A DNA stretch of 64,000 nt from Erythrocercus mccallii. Taxonomy: Eukaryota; Chordata; Aves; Passeriformes; Dicruridae. The DNA lies in contig VZRG01000450.1 of the NCBI GenBank assembly GCA_013397435.1, forward strand, positions 216,223 to 280,222. The letters are read 5' to 3'. Below the pieces are notes generated by a model, which made no database searches, was not told where the DNA came from, and was given only the letters and a program-made list of their open reading frames with translations. Positions 40,901 through 53,732 of the stretch are shown piece by piece; the first letter of the stretch is position 1; the number at the start of each line of letters is the position of its first letter. Made by a program: the position numbers and the translations under genes.

Positions 40901-43565
40901 ATGATTGAAATCTTCCCTAACTGAAACATGGCAACCTAAGCATATCTTTAGTATAATATCTGAAAATGTTTCAAAGTACAATCTGAGCACATGATGAATG
41001 TAAAATGCTGATCTATTTAAGTAAAGGAGAATTCTGACAAGATTTTACCTTCAGCATTTTCTCTGAAATTTGCTTCCCACTTTGGGAGCACATTAATTTC
41101 ACAGTCTTTTCACATGGCATTCATGCTCCAGTTTAGACAGTGCATGTATAGACATGCATAGTTATGAATTTTGCTTCTAGGTTTTTTGGGTTTTTTTAAA
41201 TTGATGAATATTTCCTTTTACTACGTCTTTTTCCTAGATGTCTTATATGACACTGTTTTTAAGGGAGTTACAACTGAGTTCAAGATTCTGCAAAGTTTAT
41301 TAAAAACAACTGAGTAGTAAACTGGTTTTGTTATGACAAAACAAAAATTACTCTTTTCCATATGTATGGATTGTGGTCCAGTCCTCTTCCCAGTGGAGTG
41401 AAAAGTGTGGCTGAAATGAGGAATGTTATGTTTCAAGTGTGGCCTAAATGCAGTTATTTCTTAGCAGCAGTAGAGTTGCTTCATGGTTTGAGATTTGAGA
41501 ATCGTCTTTTTCAATATACTGATGTTACTAAAAGTCAATCATATAAGGATGAGCTTATACAGGAATCTTGATATGGGAAGGTATTGTGAAACACAAATAT
41601 TTATATGAAGTAATTTCTGCCTTCTTTTCATAGACATCTGGCAATAACCTCAACTGTATTCGTCACTCATAAAAAAATTTAAAAAGAAAATACATTATAA
41701 TATAGCAATATACATATACACAATAACATGTGACCTAATTTCCACAGGTTAACAAAACAGTGCTTCTCAGTTAAGCAAGTGCCAGCTGAAACCAGGATGC
41801 CAGGCAGCTAACATTATATATACCTTGTATTGACAATGAACACAAATATGAGTCAATATGAGTCTGCTACTGAAAAGTCTCAACTTTTTTAAAGCTTTTG
41901 TGCTTACTTTTTCTAATTGCTTTTGGGAGAAAAAAAAAAAAGGCAAGTTTCCACAAAATTTACCAAAACTACATTTGTAAAAGTTATGAAAAAACACTAT
42001 CTTTGGAAATAAAAATGCATATAAGTATTTTCTAAAAATATGTTTGATTATTTGCTGTGATTTTTTTTCCTTTATATTTTGAACACTTATATTATTGAAG
42101 GAAAATTCATGCCAAAGTTAAAAAAGATGCTAAATGAAACAAAATTAAAAAAAGAATCTTCTGTATAACACAGCAGGAAAGTTTGTGCTTCTTATGACAA
42201 AATATCTGGTACTATCACATTTTCTCTACAGACATTTTAATATTAGGAGACTGTAAACACATAGTATTTCAGTTTTATAGACTGCCCTCATGAGAAGAAT
42301 AGAAAAAATATTTCTGAAATACAGGAATTGTTTTATGTATTGAAATTAGTAGGTGACTGTGCTGTTTCAAATTTTTTTTTCTTTTAATAAAACCCCTCCA
42401 AAACATAAAAATAAATAACATCTCCCCTCCTTCTTGTTACATACTCATTTTGCAGAAGAAATGGTTATCAGGTTCACTGGGAGGCTAGTCCTACTTTTCA
42501 TTGAAGTTCTCTTTTTCCTGTATACAGTGTTAATTAGTGGTACAGAGACTACTTTTTTCTTGGTTTTAGTGTCATTTTCTATGCAATTAAAGACATTAGT
42601 ATGTTGGCAGTTGCAAGGGCGGAGAAGTTGTGGATAATCATCTCAAAGTTTGTTAACAAAGCTAGGTAAGTTGTTTCCCCAAGAAAAGACACAGCGGGTT
42701 TCCTCTTGTGCACTTCCTCTGATGAGTCCACAGCAGAGCATCTCACAATCACAACCAAGAGGCATGAGCACATCAGTAACATGGACAAGGCAAACCCAGT
42801 AGATTTCTTTTGTTATGTAGTATCTGGAAGGTTAAGCTGTGGCAATGGATCAGTTTTGCCTTGGTGTTCCCTCCCTTCCTGTCAAGCACTGAAAAATTTT
42901 ATCTACCCTAAGAGTAGGAGATATTCCTTTTGTGATTCAGTCTGCAGGGCAGTGACTAGTTACATACTGCTGGTGTGTAAAATCAAGCCTCCAAGCAGCC
43001 ATACCACTAAATTACTAGATGCTGACGTGCTCTTCTTTCCTGTCTGCAACACATCCTGCTGCCAGCTCTGTGCCATTGCTATAGGAGCCTGTATTGCCTG
43101 TGCTGAAATACCACAACCAGAGTAGAGCAGGAAGGAGATCCCTGCCATACTGACATACTGCCCTACCAAAACATTATGTCCTGAAACAAGTTTATTTCTA
43201 TTCTTATGTGGGATAAGCATTAGTTTTGTAAGCAAATCAGACTATAATCTCTGCTAGTAAGCACTTTGATACCTTTAAATCTGTAGCAACCAAAAGCTCT
43301 CCTTTATAGAATATTGAGAAGAAGGATGCTCGTTTGGTCTCTTCAAATGACAAAAGGATTTTTTTGCTGATATCCATCCTTCCCTGATGGTTCATCCCAC
43401 ACCACATATGCAAAAAAGGTATGTATGTGCAAATATGTCAATACCTGCATGATCAAAATCCATTACACAAACACTTGGTGTATCTTCCCAAAATACACTA
43501 TGTTCTTCCAAGCAGGCAGAGGATAATGACAGGAGTTTAAGGTCTAAAGTTATGTGCTAAAGTAT
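37987..43565. other. AT-rich DNA without a recognisable gene
   Basis: No exon, RNA gene or named transposon was found in this 5.6 kb. The longest open frame outside a repeat is the cysteine-rich one at 42706-43125, listed separately. Confidence 0.55.
42706..43125 (+). other. 139-codon cysteine-rich open frame, unrecognised, probably chance
   Basis: This frame opens with MCTSSDES and closes with AEIPQPE. It contains about a dozen cysteines, clustered towards the C-terminal half, for example VCNTSCCQLC. I do not recognise a family. The cysteine spacing fits no zinc finger or secreted cysteine-knot pattern known to me, and there is no convincing signal peptide. It lies in a locally GC-richer segment (about 42700-43150) that could be an old unrecognised repeat. 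No clear splice sites or promoter accompany it. A frame of this length can arise by chance in 64 kb, so coding status is doubtful. Confidence 0.15.
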
Positions 43566-43605
43566 TTAGGCAGTTCCTGAAATACTTAGGAAGTTCCTGA
43601 AATCC
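43566..43605. repeat. 20-bp tandem duplication
   Basis: Two adjacent copies of a TTAGG(C/A)AGTTCCTGAAAT unit (43566-43585 and 43586-43605) differ at few positions. They lie just before the fragment of CTGGAGCAG-type LTR. Confidence 0.8.
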
Positions 43606-43614
43606 ACTGCACTC

Positions 43615-43740
43615 CTTGGAAAGGATACATGCTGGAGCAGTCCTTGAAGAACTGCATCTTGTGAGAAGGGGCCCACATTAGAGGTGCTGATGAAAGATTG
43701 TCTCTTGTGGGAGGGACTCCATGCTGGAGCAAGCGTCAAT
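43615..43740 (+). mobile_element. Fragment of the same ERVL-like LTR family as 33525, sense
   Basis: Units such as ATGCTGGAGCAG followed by TGAAGAACTGCA, and GTGGGAGGGACTCCATGCTGGAGCA, match the U3 repeat units of the long avian LTR family seen antisense at 33525-33990. Only this short middle part is recognisable; the flanks may be diverged continuations. Confidence 0.5.
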
Positions 43741-46216
43741 ATTGGAGAGTCTGGATACAGTTGAATTCAGAGAGGAAAAGAAACAAAATTTTGCTTTCAT
43801 TGGTTTTTTTTCCTCATTGTGCCAATTCACAGAAAACAGATAACACATTAAAATTAGGTGGTAGACCAGGAAACAAGATATTTCAAACCTTATGTGCAAG
43901 GGAAAGAAATCTCTCTCAGTCTATCAGAAATATAAATAATAGTGGAATGTAATTATTACTGCCAAATTTGAGAGCTAATAATTTCCCTTTCTCCCTGCCA
44001 ATGCCTGCCATCTAGCCTCTCCTGTTAAGTAATACTCCAGAATTAGCTGGCGAACACTCACATTCTTTATGCTCCAGGTATTGAAGTCTACATAAGATCA
44101 AACATCTACTAATGAGTTTTACATCAATAAATCACAAAAAACCTGTCCAGACAATCCCAATGAACAATTTATAGTCAAGGGCCTTTTGGCAGATGCTTGG
44201 TCCTTGGTTATGCACACAACACTGTCACTCCAAGCACTTTCCTATTACCTACAAGTATATACTTTTTCTCAGCCTGATGGAGAGAGGAAGCTTGATTGTC
44301 TCACTGGGAGAGAGGGTTAAGGGCTAGAATGATAATGTATGTTTCTGGGAATTACTTACTGAGGAGGAACTATCACACTGAAAAATTAGCTTTGTCTGTA
44401 GCTTTGAGAAAGAAGGTCTTTAGTCATCCCAGTCTTAACAGAGGTATCAGAGTTTAGGTTCGGCTGTAGTCACACATTCATCCTTCCAGACTGGTTTAAA
44501 AATCAGCAAGACCATTAAAATAACAGAAAAACTTGGTTCTGGTAACAATTTTGCCTTTAAATTTTCACCAAAGAAAGAAAGGAATATTGTTCTTTAATTT
44601 TGAGCAAAAATACATATTATAACTTTTAACAATGTTTATGGTGACATTGAAAAAATACACCATAAGAGAATCTGACCTTACTGCTAAATTTTGGGGGATT
44701 TTTTTGCTTATGCAACAAATTATTTTGAAAGCATACTAATTATACCTAGTTATGAGTGTTGCATTAATTATAGAAATGTTATGCATCAGTAGTATGACTA
44801 GAAAGCTTTTAAATTATAAAATAAGGCTATACCCAAGAAATTAATTGCATAATCTATATTAATTCACTTGCTATTACTAAGTTACTAAGGGGTTTATTTT
44901 ATAATTAAAAAGCTTTCCAGGATATTACTCCTATGGATCATTTATATATAAATAGTGAGGACCTACATGAGTTAATTTACAGATAATCAAAATCACAGCC
45001 TTTTCTACAGAACAAATTAATTCTAGTAAAATAATTAAAATCTTCATTTATTGTGTTGCACTGGTCAAAATAATGCTCTCTTAGCTCCTGACTCAGGAAA
45101 AATGTATTTGCTTTGTGCATATTGGCACTTCTATTAAGATTTTACTGATTAGTAATTTTATGATGAAAAAAATTAATGAAAAATAACTATTTATAAATGT
45201 TTCTTGAGCTGAAAAGAAATTCTAAGTGGTCTTTTTGAGAAAAAAAAAGAAAAAGTGCTTCTGTGTTTTCTGTCTCCTGCTGCCTTGTAAGAAGAGAAGC
45301 AAAGTAAGGGTCGATACAGCAACCATAGAGCTGCTCTAATCTGGGCAGTTGAGATAACTGTTGCAACATCATTTGGTCAGAAAATTCAAATGGTGCATGT
45401 TCAGCTCAACTACCTCTCCTCTGCCTGACTGGCAGTTACTTCAAGTAACTTACTGCCCTAAACATCAGTTTCAGTATGGAATTTGTGACCAGTCCACATG
45501 ATCCCAGAAGCATCAAGTGGTGACGGATGGGACTGAGACGTCTTGTTCAGGATGAATTCAGCTGAATTTTTTTTGTATAAATGTGGATTTGTGTGAAAGG
45601 GGGATCCAAGTGACAGAACTATTTATCAAACACACTCATATGTATGTCATGATTTAGGAATAGTATTGCACAATTTATACTCCCAATAAAAAGAAAACCA
45701 AAAGCCTTTCTACTCCCTCCTCTAGCGGCAGATGCAAAAGGCAGAGATTTTGGGTTGAGAGAAAAATATTCAGTGGAAACAGGAATGAGATAAGAGAAGC
45801 AACAGTATCAGCCTAATCACAGTTTTGCTCTGCTGAAAATCATTGCAAGGATATGCAGCATTTTTAATGAAGGAAACAAGAATCCTTCTTTGCCATCATT
45901 CAAATATTGCAAAGAGTAAACATATTTTTTAATGTTACTATAACCGTAAATGAACTTTGCTATTACCACCATAAAAAAAGTCTCAGAAAATTAATACTTG
46001 AAAGGCACATAGAATATCTGAACTTAAATCTGAGAATTGCAAAATGAAACTGTCAAGCTTTGGAGCTAAAGAAAGAAGGTTTTAGGGGTTTTTTTTGTCT
46101 TGGGTCAAAATAGAAGAGCAGTTCCTTTTTCACAATTAAAATATGCTTTTTGTTTCAAAATACCTAAGTTTATTTTGGATGTTTTTCAGACAATATTTTA
46201 AATAAATTTTGTTCTT
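43741..46216. other. AT-rich DNA without a recognisable gene
   Basis: Nothing identifiable was found. The left end may contain diverged remains of the LTR fragment at 43615. The right end adjoins the GAA array. Confidence 0.5.
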
Positions 46217-46310
46217 GAAGAAGAAGAAGAAGAAGAAGAAGCAGAAGAAGAAGAAGAAGAAGAAGAAGAAGAAGAAGAAGAAGAAGAAGAAGAAGAAGAA
46301 GAAGAAGAAG
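46217..46310 (+). repeat. GAA triplet array, about 31 units
   Basis: The array is GAA repeated over 94 bases with a single GCA interruption at 46241-46243. It leaves 22 uninterrupted units after the interruption. It is followed by a short GGTGGC-like tract. Pure purine-pyrimidine mirror repeats of this kind can form triplex DNA, and arrays of this length usually vary in length between individuals. There is no surrounding reading frame to suggest a poly-glutamate or poly-lysine coding tract. Confidence 0.98.
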
Positions 46311-48149
46311 GTGGCGGTGGTGTTATCCTGGTAAAATTTTTGACATTCAAATTTCTTTTAATTTTTTAAGAATAAGCTAGTGTCATAACCTATGTGATGT
46401 GGACAAACAAGAACAATCAGAATTTTGGTGGGAAGCTTTCCTTATGCAGAATGAATATCCAGTATGGTACTCTAGTTCTTATATAACTAGAACTCCATTT
46501 TGTGGTAAAATAAAATGGGAAACAATGATAGACTTCAAGCCTCTACTTTTTCTATAAAGTTTTTCTAATATAAAGCAAGGATAAAAAAAACTTATCCCAA
46601 ATTTGATTGGAAATGCTGCAATCCTAATTATACCTTGACCCTTTCCTCTAAAAGTTTTGTTTGCTACATCCCTGATCACAGGTGTTGCTCTACCAAGGCA
46701 AAAGATTCTCCATGTACTGCAGGCAGCCTCTTTTGTACATGGGGAAAACAGGAAAGCTTACATTGGGGCTGTGATGTCATAACCCAGTGCTGGAACCCCT
46801 TTCCCAGCCAAGACACCTTACATTAGGGTGATGCATGGTAACCCTCTCACAATCCCAAACCCAGATTCCAGGGAGGACTTTGCAGGAAGAACATAAAATG
46901 GGAAGTAGAGGAGACAATCATATATCCCAAAAAATCAAACATGAAACAATGTGAAGGCATTAGAGGGGTAATTATATTGGTACTGGAAGAGAAAATGAAT
47001 GAACCACTAAGGAGATGTGGGCAAAATCAGTCCATTTCCCATTTCTTTCTGTTGTTTTCTGTTCCTCCAAGAGGAATGTATCTGCATTTGCTGTTCAAAA
47101 ATGTAAGCATTCTAATAACAGTGTGCTGTACTACTGGCAAGAGTTTAGAGCCCACAGAAAACCTTATTTTATGAGTTTACTGTTTATGTTTAGCAAAACA
47201 GTAGTAAAGGGAAAAAGTGGGAAACTGAAGAGAAATATCTGCCAGTAAACACAAACACTATATCGTGGCCCTGAAAGGTTGTCAGTGGGCTTTATATAAC
47301 TTTTAAAAATGTAAGCCTCAAACTTCACAAATTAAATAAATTTCAAGTACTATAAAAATATTTTTAGAGCAAACCAAGAATGAGAAAAATTCAGAGCTAG
47401 AACAAAGTGCCTGAACGGAAGAGGTCCCTGCTGCTGAGCAGAGATTGGGTCCTCTCCAGCCTGTCATATCTGGATCAGATAGGACTCTTCTTGTACAGTT
47501 GGATTTAGCCAAATAGGCTTTGGAAAGCAGAGGTAGCCTTTGCCAGAATGCGAGGTAAACACCAGGTAACATTGCAACTATTTACCCTACTATTCACTAT
47601 TCAGAGTGTTTTGTGCAAGAGCAGCAAGGACTGAAACAGTCATTTGAGAATTCATCCTACCACAAGTATGAAAAGCAGACTGAATTTCCAGTGTCTCTGC
47701 CAGCTGGCGACAAACAGAATTCAGGATGTTAAATGCTTTATGGAAGTCAGATAAACTTAAAAGGAGGAAGAAAAGAGGTTTTCTACTTGAAAAAGAAAGA
47801 AAAAATTAATCGAGTTTTAATTTGAAACATTTTATAGTCCTAGTACTAGGAGAAAATAAGTCATTTCCAGTGACTTTCATCAATTTTTTTAATGGAAGGA
47901 AGCTTGTAAAACTGATATATTTATAAGATAAAAGATCTGGAAAGAAACTGACAAATTTCAAACATGTGAGGGAGGACAACTGCAAGTACTGACCAAAATA
48001 AAATTCTAAGAATTTTTTAAAATATTCTTAACTTTCATATGACAAAAAAGTTCACCCCATGAACACTTTTAATGCTGGTTCTTTGTTTTTTTCCTTTCAG
48101 TTCATCATCAGTTTTGCTGCTGCTCAAAACACTCAACTCCACTTTGAAT
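46311..48149. other. AT-rich DNA without a recognisable gene
   Basis: No exon or repeat family was recognised. Two slightly GC-richer patches (about 46690-46880 and 47400-47560) could be old repeats. Confidence 0.5.
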
Positions 48150-48585
48150 CAGTGTTGAGCTCCACATAATATAAGTAGGATATAAAAATGGTGGAATATA
48201 TCCCAAGGTGGGCAAGAAGGATGGTTAAAGGAGTAGAGGGCATGACTTTGTTCAGATTACAGAACAGGAGGCTGAGTCATGAACCCATTGCTGTCTACGA
48301 TTTCCTCACGATGGGAAGCAGAGATAGAGATGCTGATTGTTTTCTCAGGAGTCTGGTAGTAGGACATAAAGGAATGTTAAAGCTGAATCAGGGGATTTCA
48401 GATTGGGTATTAGGAAAAAGGTCTTTGGTGAGAGTACCATCTAGGAGTGGAACTGCTCCCTGGGGAGCAGGTCATGGCCTCAGTTTTCAAGAAGCATTTG
48501 GGCAATGCTCTTAGACACGTGGTTTAATATAGTAGGTTGCCCTGTGTGGAGCTAGGAGGTGGACTCAATGATCATCATGGGTCCC
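48150..48585 (+). mobile_element. CR1 LINE 3' part, left piece, interrupted by an LTR
   Basis: The sequence follows the last part of CR1 ORF2 and the 3' untranslated region. A MVEYIPRWARRMVKG-like segment lies near 48188, NRRLSHEPIAVYDFL near 48270, then a KRSLVRVPSRSG-like segment, then the ACTCAATGATCATCATGGGTCCC stretch of the CR1 tail. At 48585 it stops abruptly at the first base of an LTR; the missing tail resumes after 49225. The 108-codon open frame (48188-48514) is a fragment of CR1 ORF2, without catalytic residues. Confidence 0.92.
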
Positions 48586-49225
48586 TGTTGCGGTGTTTAA
48601 GTTATGTCGTTCGGTTCACTTAAGTTCTTTGTATGTTCAGTTTGAGTCCACCTGTGTAATGAGTTGCCTGTATTCTTATGTTTGCCGCGTGAGTCCTCAG
48701 TCTTTCCCACCCTAAGTTGTTTACCCCTCCACCTCACATGTTTCCCGCTCCCCGTCCATGTGCCCCTGTCTGTCCGTCATCCGGTCCTGTTGTCCCATTG
48801 GTCTTCGGCCATGAGGCGATGGGCCGGGTGATTGGCCGGCAGGTGGTCTCCCCATATCACCCCATACCCTCTCTTCCCCCGTTGGTCAAGGTTGTAGACA
48901 CCCCTTAATGTCATCCCCAAATCCCTCTGCCCATTGGTTGTCCCTTGTTCTCCGCCCCAGTCCCAGGTTCTTAAATACCCCAGTTTGGTTATACTGTTTG
49001 CCTCTCAAGCTTGGGCTGCCTACCCACGTAGGTCTCCCCAGCGAATAAACTTTCCCTTTGTTCATCACGCTCGAGTGGATGTGCTTTTGTGTCCCCGTGA
49101 ATGTGCCTCCAGGACATCTCTTAGGCGTCACTGTCGGAAGAGCCCACGAGCAGGCTACAGTCTGCCTGGTCTGTGGTTGCCCCCTGAGGTTGCCGGAGCT
49201 GCTGGGTGATCAAAGAGCAGCCACA
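48586..49225 (+). mobile_element. Solo LTR nested in CR1 (ERVK-like, 6-bp target duplication)
   Basis: The element is 640 bp, starts TGTTGCGGTG and ends GCAGCCACA. The host CR1 sequence GGTCCC is present on both sides (48580-48585 and 49226-49231), and removing the LTR plus one copy restores a normal CR1 tail. A 6-bp duplication is typical of ERVK-like (class II) elements. The U3 part is GC- and CpG-rich with ATTGG/CCAAT-type boxes near 48798, 48829 and 48931. A TATA-like TTAAATA lies at 48971-48977 and AATAAA at 49044-49049, with a GT-rich segment after it, so transcription would run on the plus strand. No primer-binding site or gene follows, so it is a solo LTR. The perfect duplication suggests a fairly recent insertion. 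Confidence 0.92.
48971..49049 (+). promoter_or_regulatory. TATA-like box and poly(A) signal of the nested LTR
   Basis: TTAAATA (48971-48977) is followed 67 bases later by AATAAA (49044-49049), the compact arrangement expected of an LTR. The signals are visible; activity is inferred. Confidence 0.6.
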
Positions 49226-49268
49226 GGTCCCCTCCAGCTCAGCATATTCTTCAAGTTCTTTATGAATT
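49226..49268 (+). mobile_element. CR1 LINE 3' tail, right piece after the nested LTR
   Basis: GGTCCCCTCCAGCTCAGCAT directly follows the LTR and is the end of the CR1 that was interrupted at 48585. The expected terminal ATTCTATGA-like motif is decayed (ATATTCTTCAAGTTC). Confidence 0.88.
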
Positions 49269-51837
49269 TTTCTTCAATTCCAAAAAACTGGTGGACATAT
49301 TTTTCCCCTCATTAGCTGTCTGAAAATCAAGCTGCAGTCACATCCTTTACTTGCTCTTCCTTATATGGCATGCCAAAAACTACAAAAAACTGTTTTATGT
49401 ATTTTATTGATATTTTAAATCCTTGATTCAACTGACATTTGTCAAAACTTAATGAAAACATCAATGCAAGTTTCTTTCCAATAAAATCTCGTACTACAAA
49501 AAAAATGTCACGACACCTCTAAGGTACAAGTACTGTCTTCCTAAGTTGCTTTGAAGTTTGTTTCTTCTATCTCACAAGAGGCTGACCTCTGAACAAAGTC
49601 TGTGGGAACTGTGGTCAGTATACTCAGGTATATTCAGCATGCAGCACTGAAGAAAGTGAATTATTAAGCAGAATAATTTTTTTTCCACTTGAGCAAGAAA
49701 AGAAAGCTTCCTCTTATCAGCTAACAGGTAGGGTTGGTAACACTTTAACTTAATAAATCCTTCTGAATGGACTGCTGTAATAATTCTCAATTTGGTTCCA
49801 AAAAGGTTTTCTGTTATATGTTACTCAGCATAACTCCTCAGAAACACACTGCAGCAAGTGAAAAGAAAGATACATAGAAAACATAATTAATTTCTTTGAC
49901 AGGTTCCAAAAACAATATGTACATATTCCCTCGGGAGTGGGTTCTTAGGTTCATACAATTTTCCCATTTCCAAACAAACTCTTCATTCAAATAATGTTAT
50001 GTATTATTACAGAAATTTTATTTATGAAGTTTCTTTATTCAGTAGTACAATCTTAGTTCTATACTAACCTTTTTTTTTTTTTTTTACATTATTGTACCTT
50101 TTTTTTCATATTTTTCTGCATTGTTCTATGTGCCTAACACACTTTCCTTTTGGAAAGAGTGGTGGGATTTAAAAACGTTTAGTTTATAATTCTGCTTCCA
50201 GAAAGTTACACATTATTATAAAGTCTTGTTGAAAAAATTAGAAGAATAAAATATTATTTTCCATGAGAGGAAAGATAGTTAATTCCAAGAGTCATCCATT
50301 TTTATACAGATCTTTAACTTTTCATCGAAAAAATCTGAAATTATGAATTCACCTTTTTCTTCTAAGCAGGAACTGAGGGATAGCAAACTAGATTATCATT
50401 TTCAGGTGGAAGATTTAAAATTACATTGTGCAATGGCCAATGGACTGGAGCGGCAGTTCAGCAAGCTGCTTCTAAATCTACTTGTGATGCTAAAATGAGC
50501 AAGTACTATTAGTGCTTTATCTTCATTCCCACACTTGTTAAGTCATCCAGGAAATGATTGTCATCTAAAAGTTTGTACATTCATACCAGGGCAACAATGA
50601 AAAGTAATCTGATTTTGCCTTAAAGTAAACATTTACATGATGAGGATAGAAGAAATTCACACATTAATTACAACGAATTTTAGATTTTTCATACTCTTCT
50701 GAAAAAGAAGAGTGATTTTATAAAAATATTATTTCCTAAACTATTCAGATGATGAATAAATGCATTTGCATACAGATAATATATACTATAAAACATGGGG
50801 ATAGTCAAACTGTATATGTAGGAGATGGAAGATCAATATTTCTGTGTGTCCTTCTGATCAGCTGGCCATATTTCATTTTGGGCAATTAATGAAGCTTTAT
50901 TTTGACACCATTCTTAGCACTGCAAAGTAATGCTTACAGTTATTTATGCATAATGAATATTTGAAGTATATTTGGATGAGCCGAAAGAATACAAGTAGGA
51001 ATGCTACTTGTTTGTATTTCACACATTTTTTTACAAAATGCAAAGAAAGTGCAAATTATGCTGCTTCACTCTCCAGTTCTTCCCATTAGTCTTGTTTATC
51101 ACTTGTCCTTTAGGAGGATAGTCTTTGCTAACAAACTATCTGGATAAAAGGTTTTTTCAAATATAAATCCTGGCGTTGAACTCAGTTAATATAACTATTC
51201 ACACAAATTTTCTTTAAAACCTTTCTAATTCAGCAGTATATAGCTCATTTCCTCCATACCTGGAGTTGAAAATTACCTTAAGAAACTTCTTGCTGAAAAT
51301 GATGGTAACTGCTAATATAAAATCAGTTTAAAGTCTTCTCTTAGAAGGGTCTGCTTCTTCCTTGAATATGAGGCTAATTCTGCCAGCTCTGATTATCTCA
51401 TTCACCCACATAAAGGCTAAAGTTGCCATAGGTGACAGCCAAATTTTTTCTGCTTATCTGTAGGACTAGCATCTTACTCTATAAGGTGCTTATTTTCCCA
51501 CACTGACAAGTTGTTGACTCAACTGAGCAGAATGAGAAGCGAATGTGGAGATCATGCATCAATCACCTTCCATCACAATCCGCAGCCCAAATGTCAGTGA
51601 CTGGACAAACTTGCTTTGACAGGCATCCTGTCTGGACAAACAGCTTGTCAGTTTTCTAATAGGATTCAGCTGCTCTCTCACCATAAGCTTCACAACCTGA
51701 GTCACTTCAAATATTCCCCAGTGAAAATGGATGAAACTGAATGAACAGAGAAGGCATGGGAAACGTGGGGTGGTGTTATTTTGGCAATTTTAGAGTAAAT
51801 TACAGCTTCCAGAAGTTTGGGCAATTATTTTGCTGTA

Positions 51838-51884
51838 ACAAAAAACCAAAAAAAACCCAAAAAACAAACAACAACAACAAAAAA
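51838..51884. repeat. A-rich low-complexity tract with CAA units
   Basis: Runs of A are interspersed with C and several CAA units. It is 50 bp before a TTTA microsatellite. It has no accompanying retroposed sequence that I can recognise. Confidence 0.8.
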
Positions 51885-51931
51885 GAATAATTTCAAATTT
51901 AATACTGGCCTTAATCTACAGCTTTTATGGT

Positions 51932-51935
<4 letters not shown>

Positions 51936-51968
<33 letters not shown>
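51936..51968. repeat. ATTT tetranucleotide microsatellite, about 8 units
   Basis: Eight uninterrupted ATTT units. Confidence 0.95.
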
Positions 51969-53732
51969 GCAAAAGCATGGTTCAGGAGATATCCCTGATA
52001 TGAAGGGATTTAAGGGACAAGCAACTTTGAGAAGCATGATTGCATTTACATGAAGAAACTAAGAAAACAACTTTTCCTATAACAATCAATGCCCTTGATA
52101 ATCATCATAGTTACATTTGAGGAATCAATTTATGTTTTCAGACCAAGGATCTTTGCTTGTTAGAGAAGTACATATTGGAGTACAAGAAAAATATAATGCA
52201 GAACCATCATGTTTTCTTATTAAATGCATTACAAATAGATATACTTGGCTTGAACAGGGACACATTTTATTACTTCATTGGGACTTTAACAGGAAAAAAC
52301 CAAACACATAATATTATATTGCAGCCAAAAGCTATGATTTTTATACTTGAAAAAACATGAACAAGAAATGCTTTGAAAAACAATGCATTTTTTAAAATTA
52401 AACCTAAAAATAGTTTCATCTCAATTTTATATTGATCTTATAATTATAAACACTGAACTTTTAGAAAAATCCAATGATGACAGTAAGGCATTTCAAGTAA
52501 GCATAAATCATAAAATGTGAAATATAAATTTAATCCTAGAAAATTTTATTGATTCTGAACACATATAAGTGGACAATTACATCACCAGTTTGAAAGCCTA
52601 ACAATTTGGTTTAGTTTACTAAGAGGGTTATAAATGAATGGCTCAAGAGGTTGTTACTAGAATACAAACGTCTATCAATTAAAAAGTCAATTGCAATATA
52701 TGCATAATTACACAGGAACAGTAAATTTGCATAAAATCTTACATAAATAATTTTAGTTATTAACAAACAACACTAATAATCATTAGTAAATGCTGTACAG
52801 ATGCTTTAGTGTTGACACTGAATTGTGCTTGTGCAGTTCACATTGCAGGAGCAGAGTCCAAGTATAATGTTAAGAACACCTCAAAAACCTGATGCTACAC
52901 GGTGTTTCCACTCTACTGCCATTTGGGCATTGTGGTTCCATTCCTTCCACTACACAAGGAACCTTTGCTGCCCTTTGGCAACTCTGTGCCTTAGACTTTA
53001 TATCTGTAGGCATTTCCCAGTGAAATCAACTCCTCCATTTTCAGACAGACTATTTCAAATCATTGGAAAGCTCCATATACTAACTCAAATTTCCTCACAC
53101 ACACATTGCTGCTATACTATTTCTCTTTTAAAAGGAGACCAACTATAGCAGGAAATTTAAAGTTCTTGAAAAAAAATAGCTAAAATGATAAAAATATATA
53201 CTGATATTTTTCAAATTACTCTAGTAAATCATAGTGTTTCCTTTAAAACATCCAAAAAAAATCTAATCTCCAGTATCTTAGTATAAAGAACAAAGTACAA
53301 ATCAAAGTGGAAAAAAATGCAACCTAATACATCAGGGAGAAAAATACATGTAGATAATGGAATGATTTCAGAACATGCACATAACCCAGAATAAATTTGA
53401 AGCTGCTATGATTCATTGACACAAACACTTATTTTTCAGGAAACAATCTTTAGAATTTTACCATCGATTTGTCTCAAGAAATATATTCTGAAGATAGAAG
53501 ATACATCATAAAACAGCTCTATAATAAAGATATATTCAAATAGTTCGGATACAAATTCAGCACCAAAGCAGCGCAACAAAAAATTACATACAAAAATTGT
53601 AGAGTGATCCAGAATCTCCTCACATATCACCACTTACTGAAAACCACTAGTAGGAATGACAAAAATACCTGCTTTTGTGTGAACTCAGATGATTGTATGG
53701 GGAGAATGCCAGAGAATGTCAATGTGAGGATC

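Noticed and set aside
48082..48101. Strong splice-acceptor-like sequence, pyrimidine tract ending in CAG
   Set aside because: No downstream open exon with a donor site, and it runs straight into the CR1 3' part; such tracts are common by chance.
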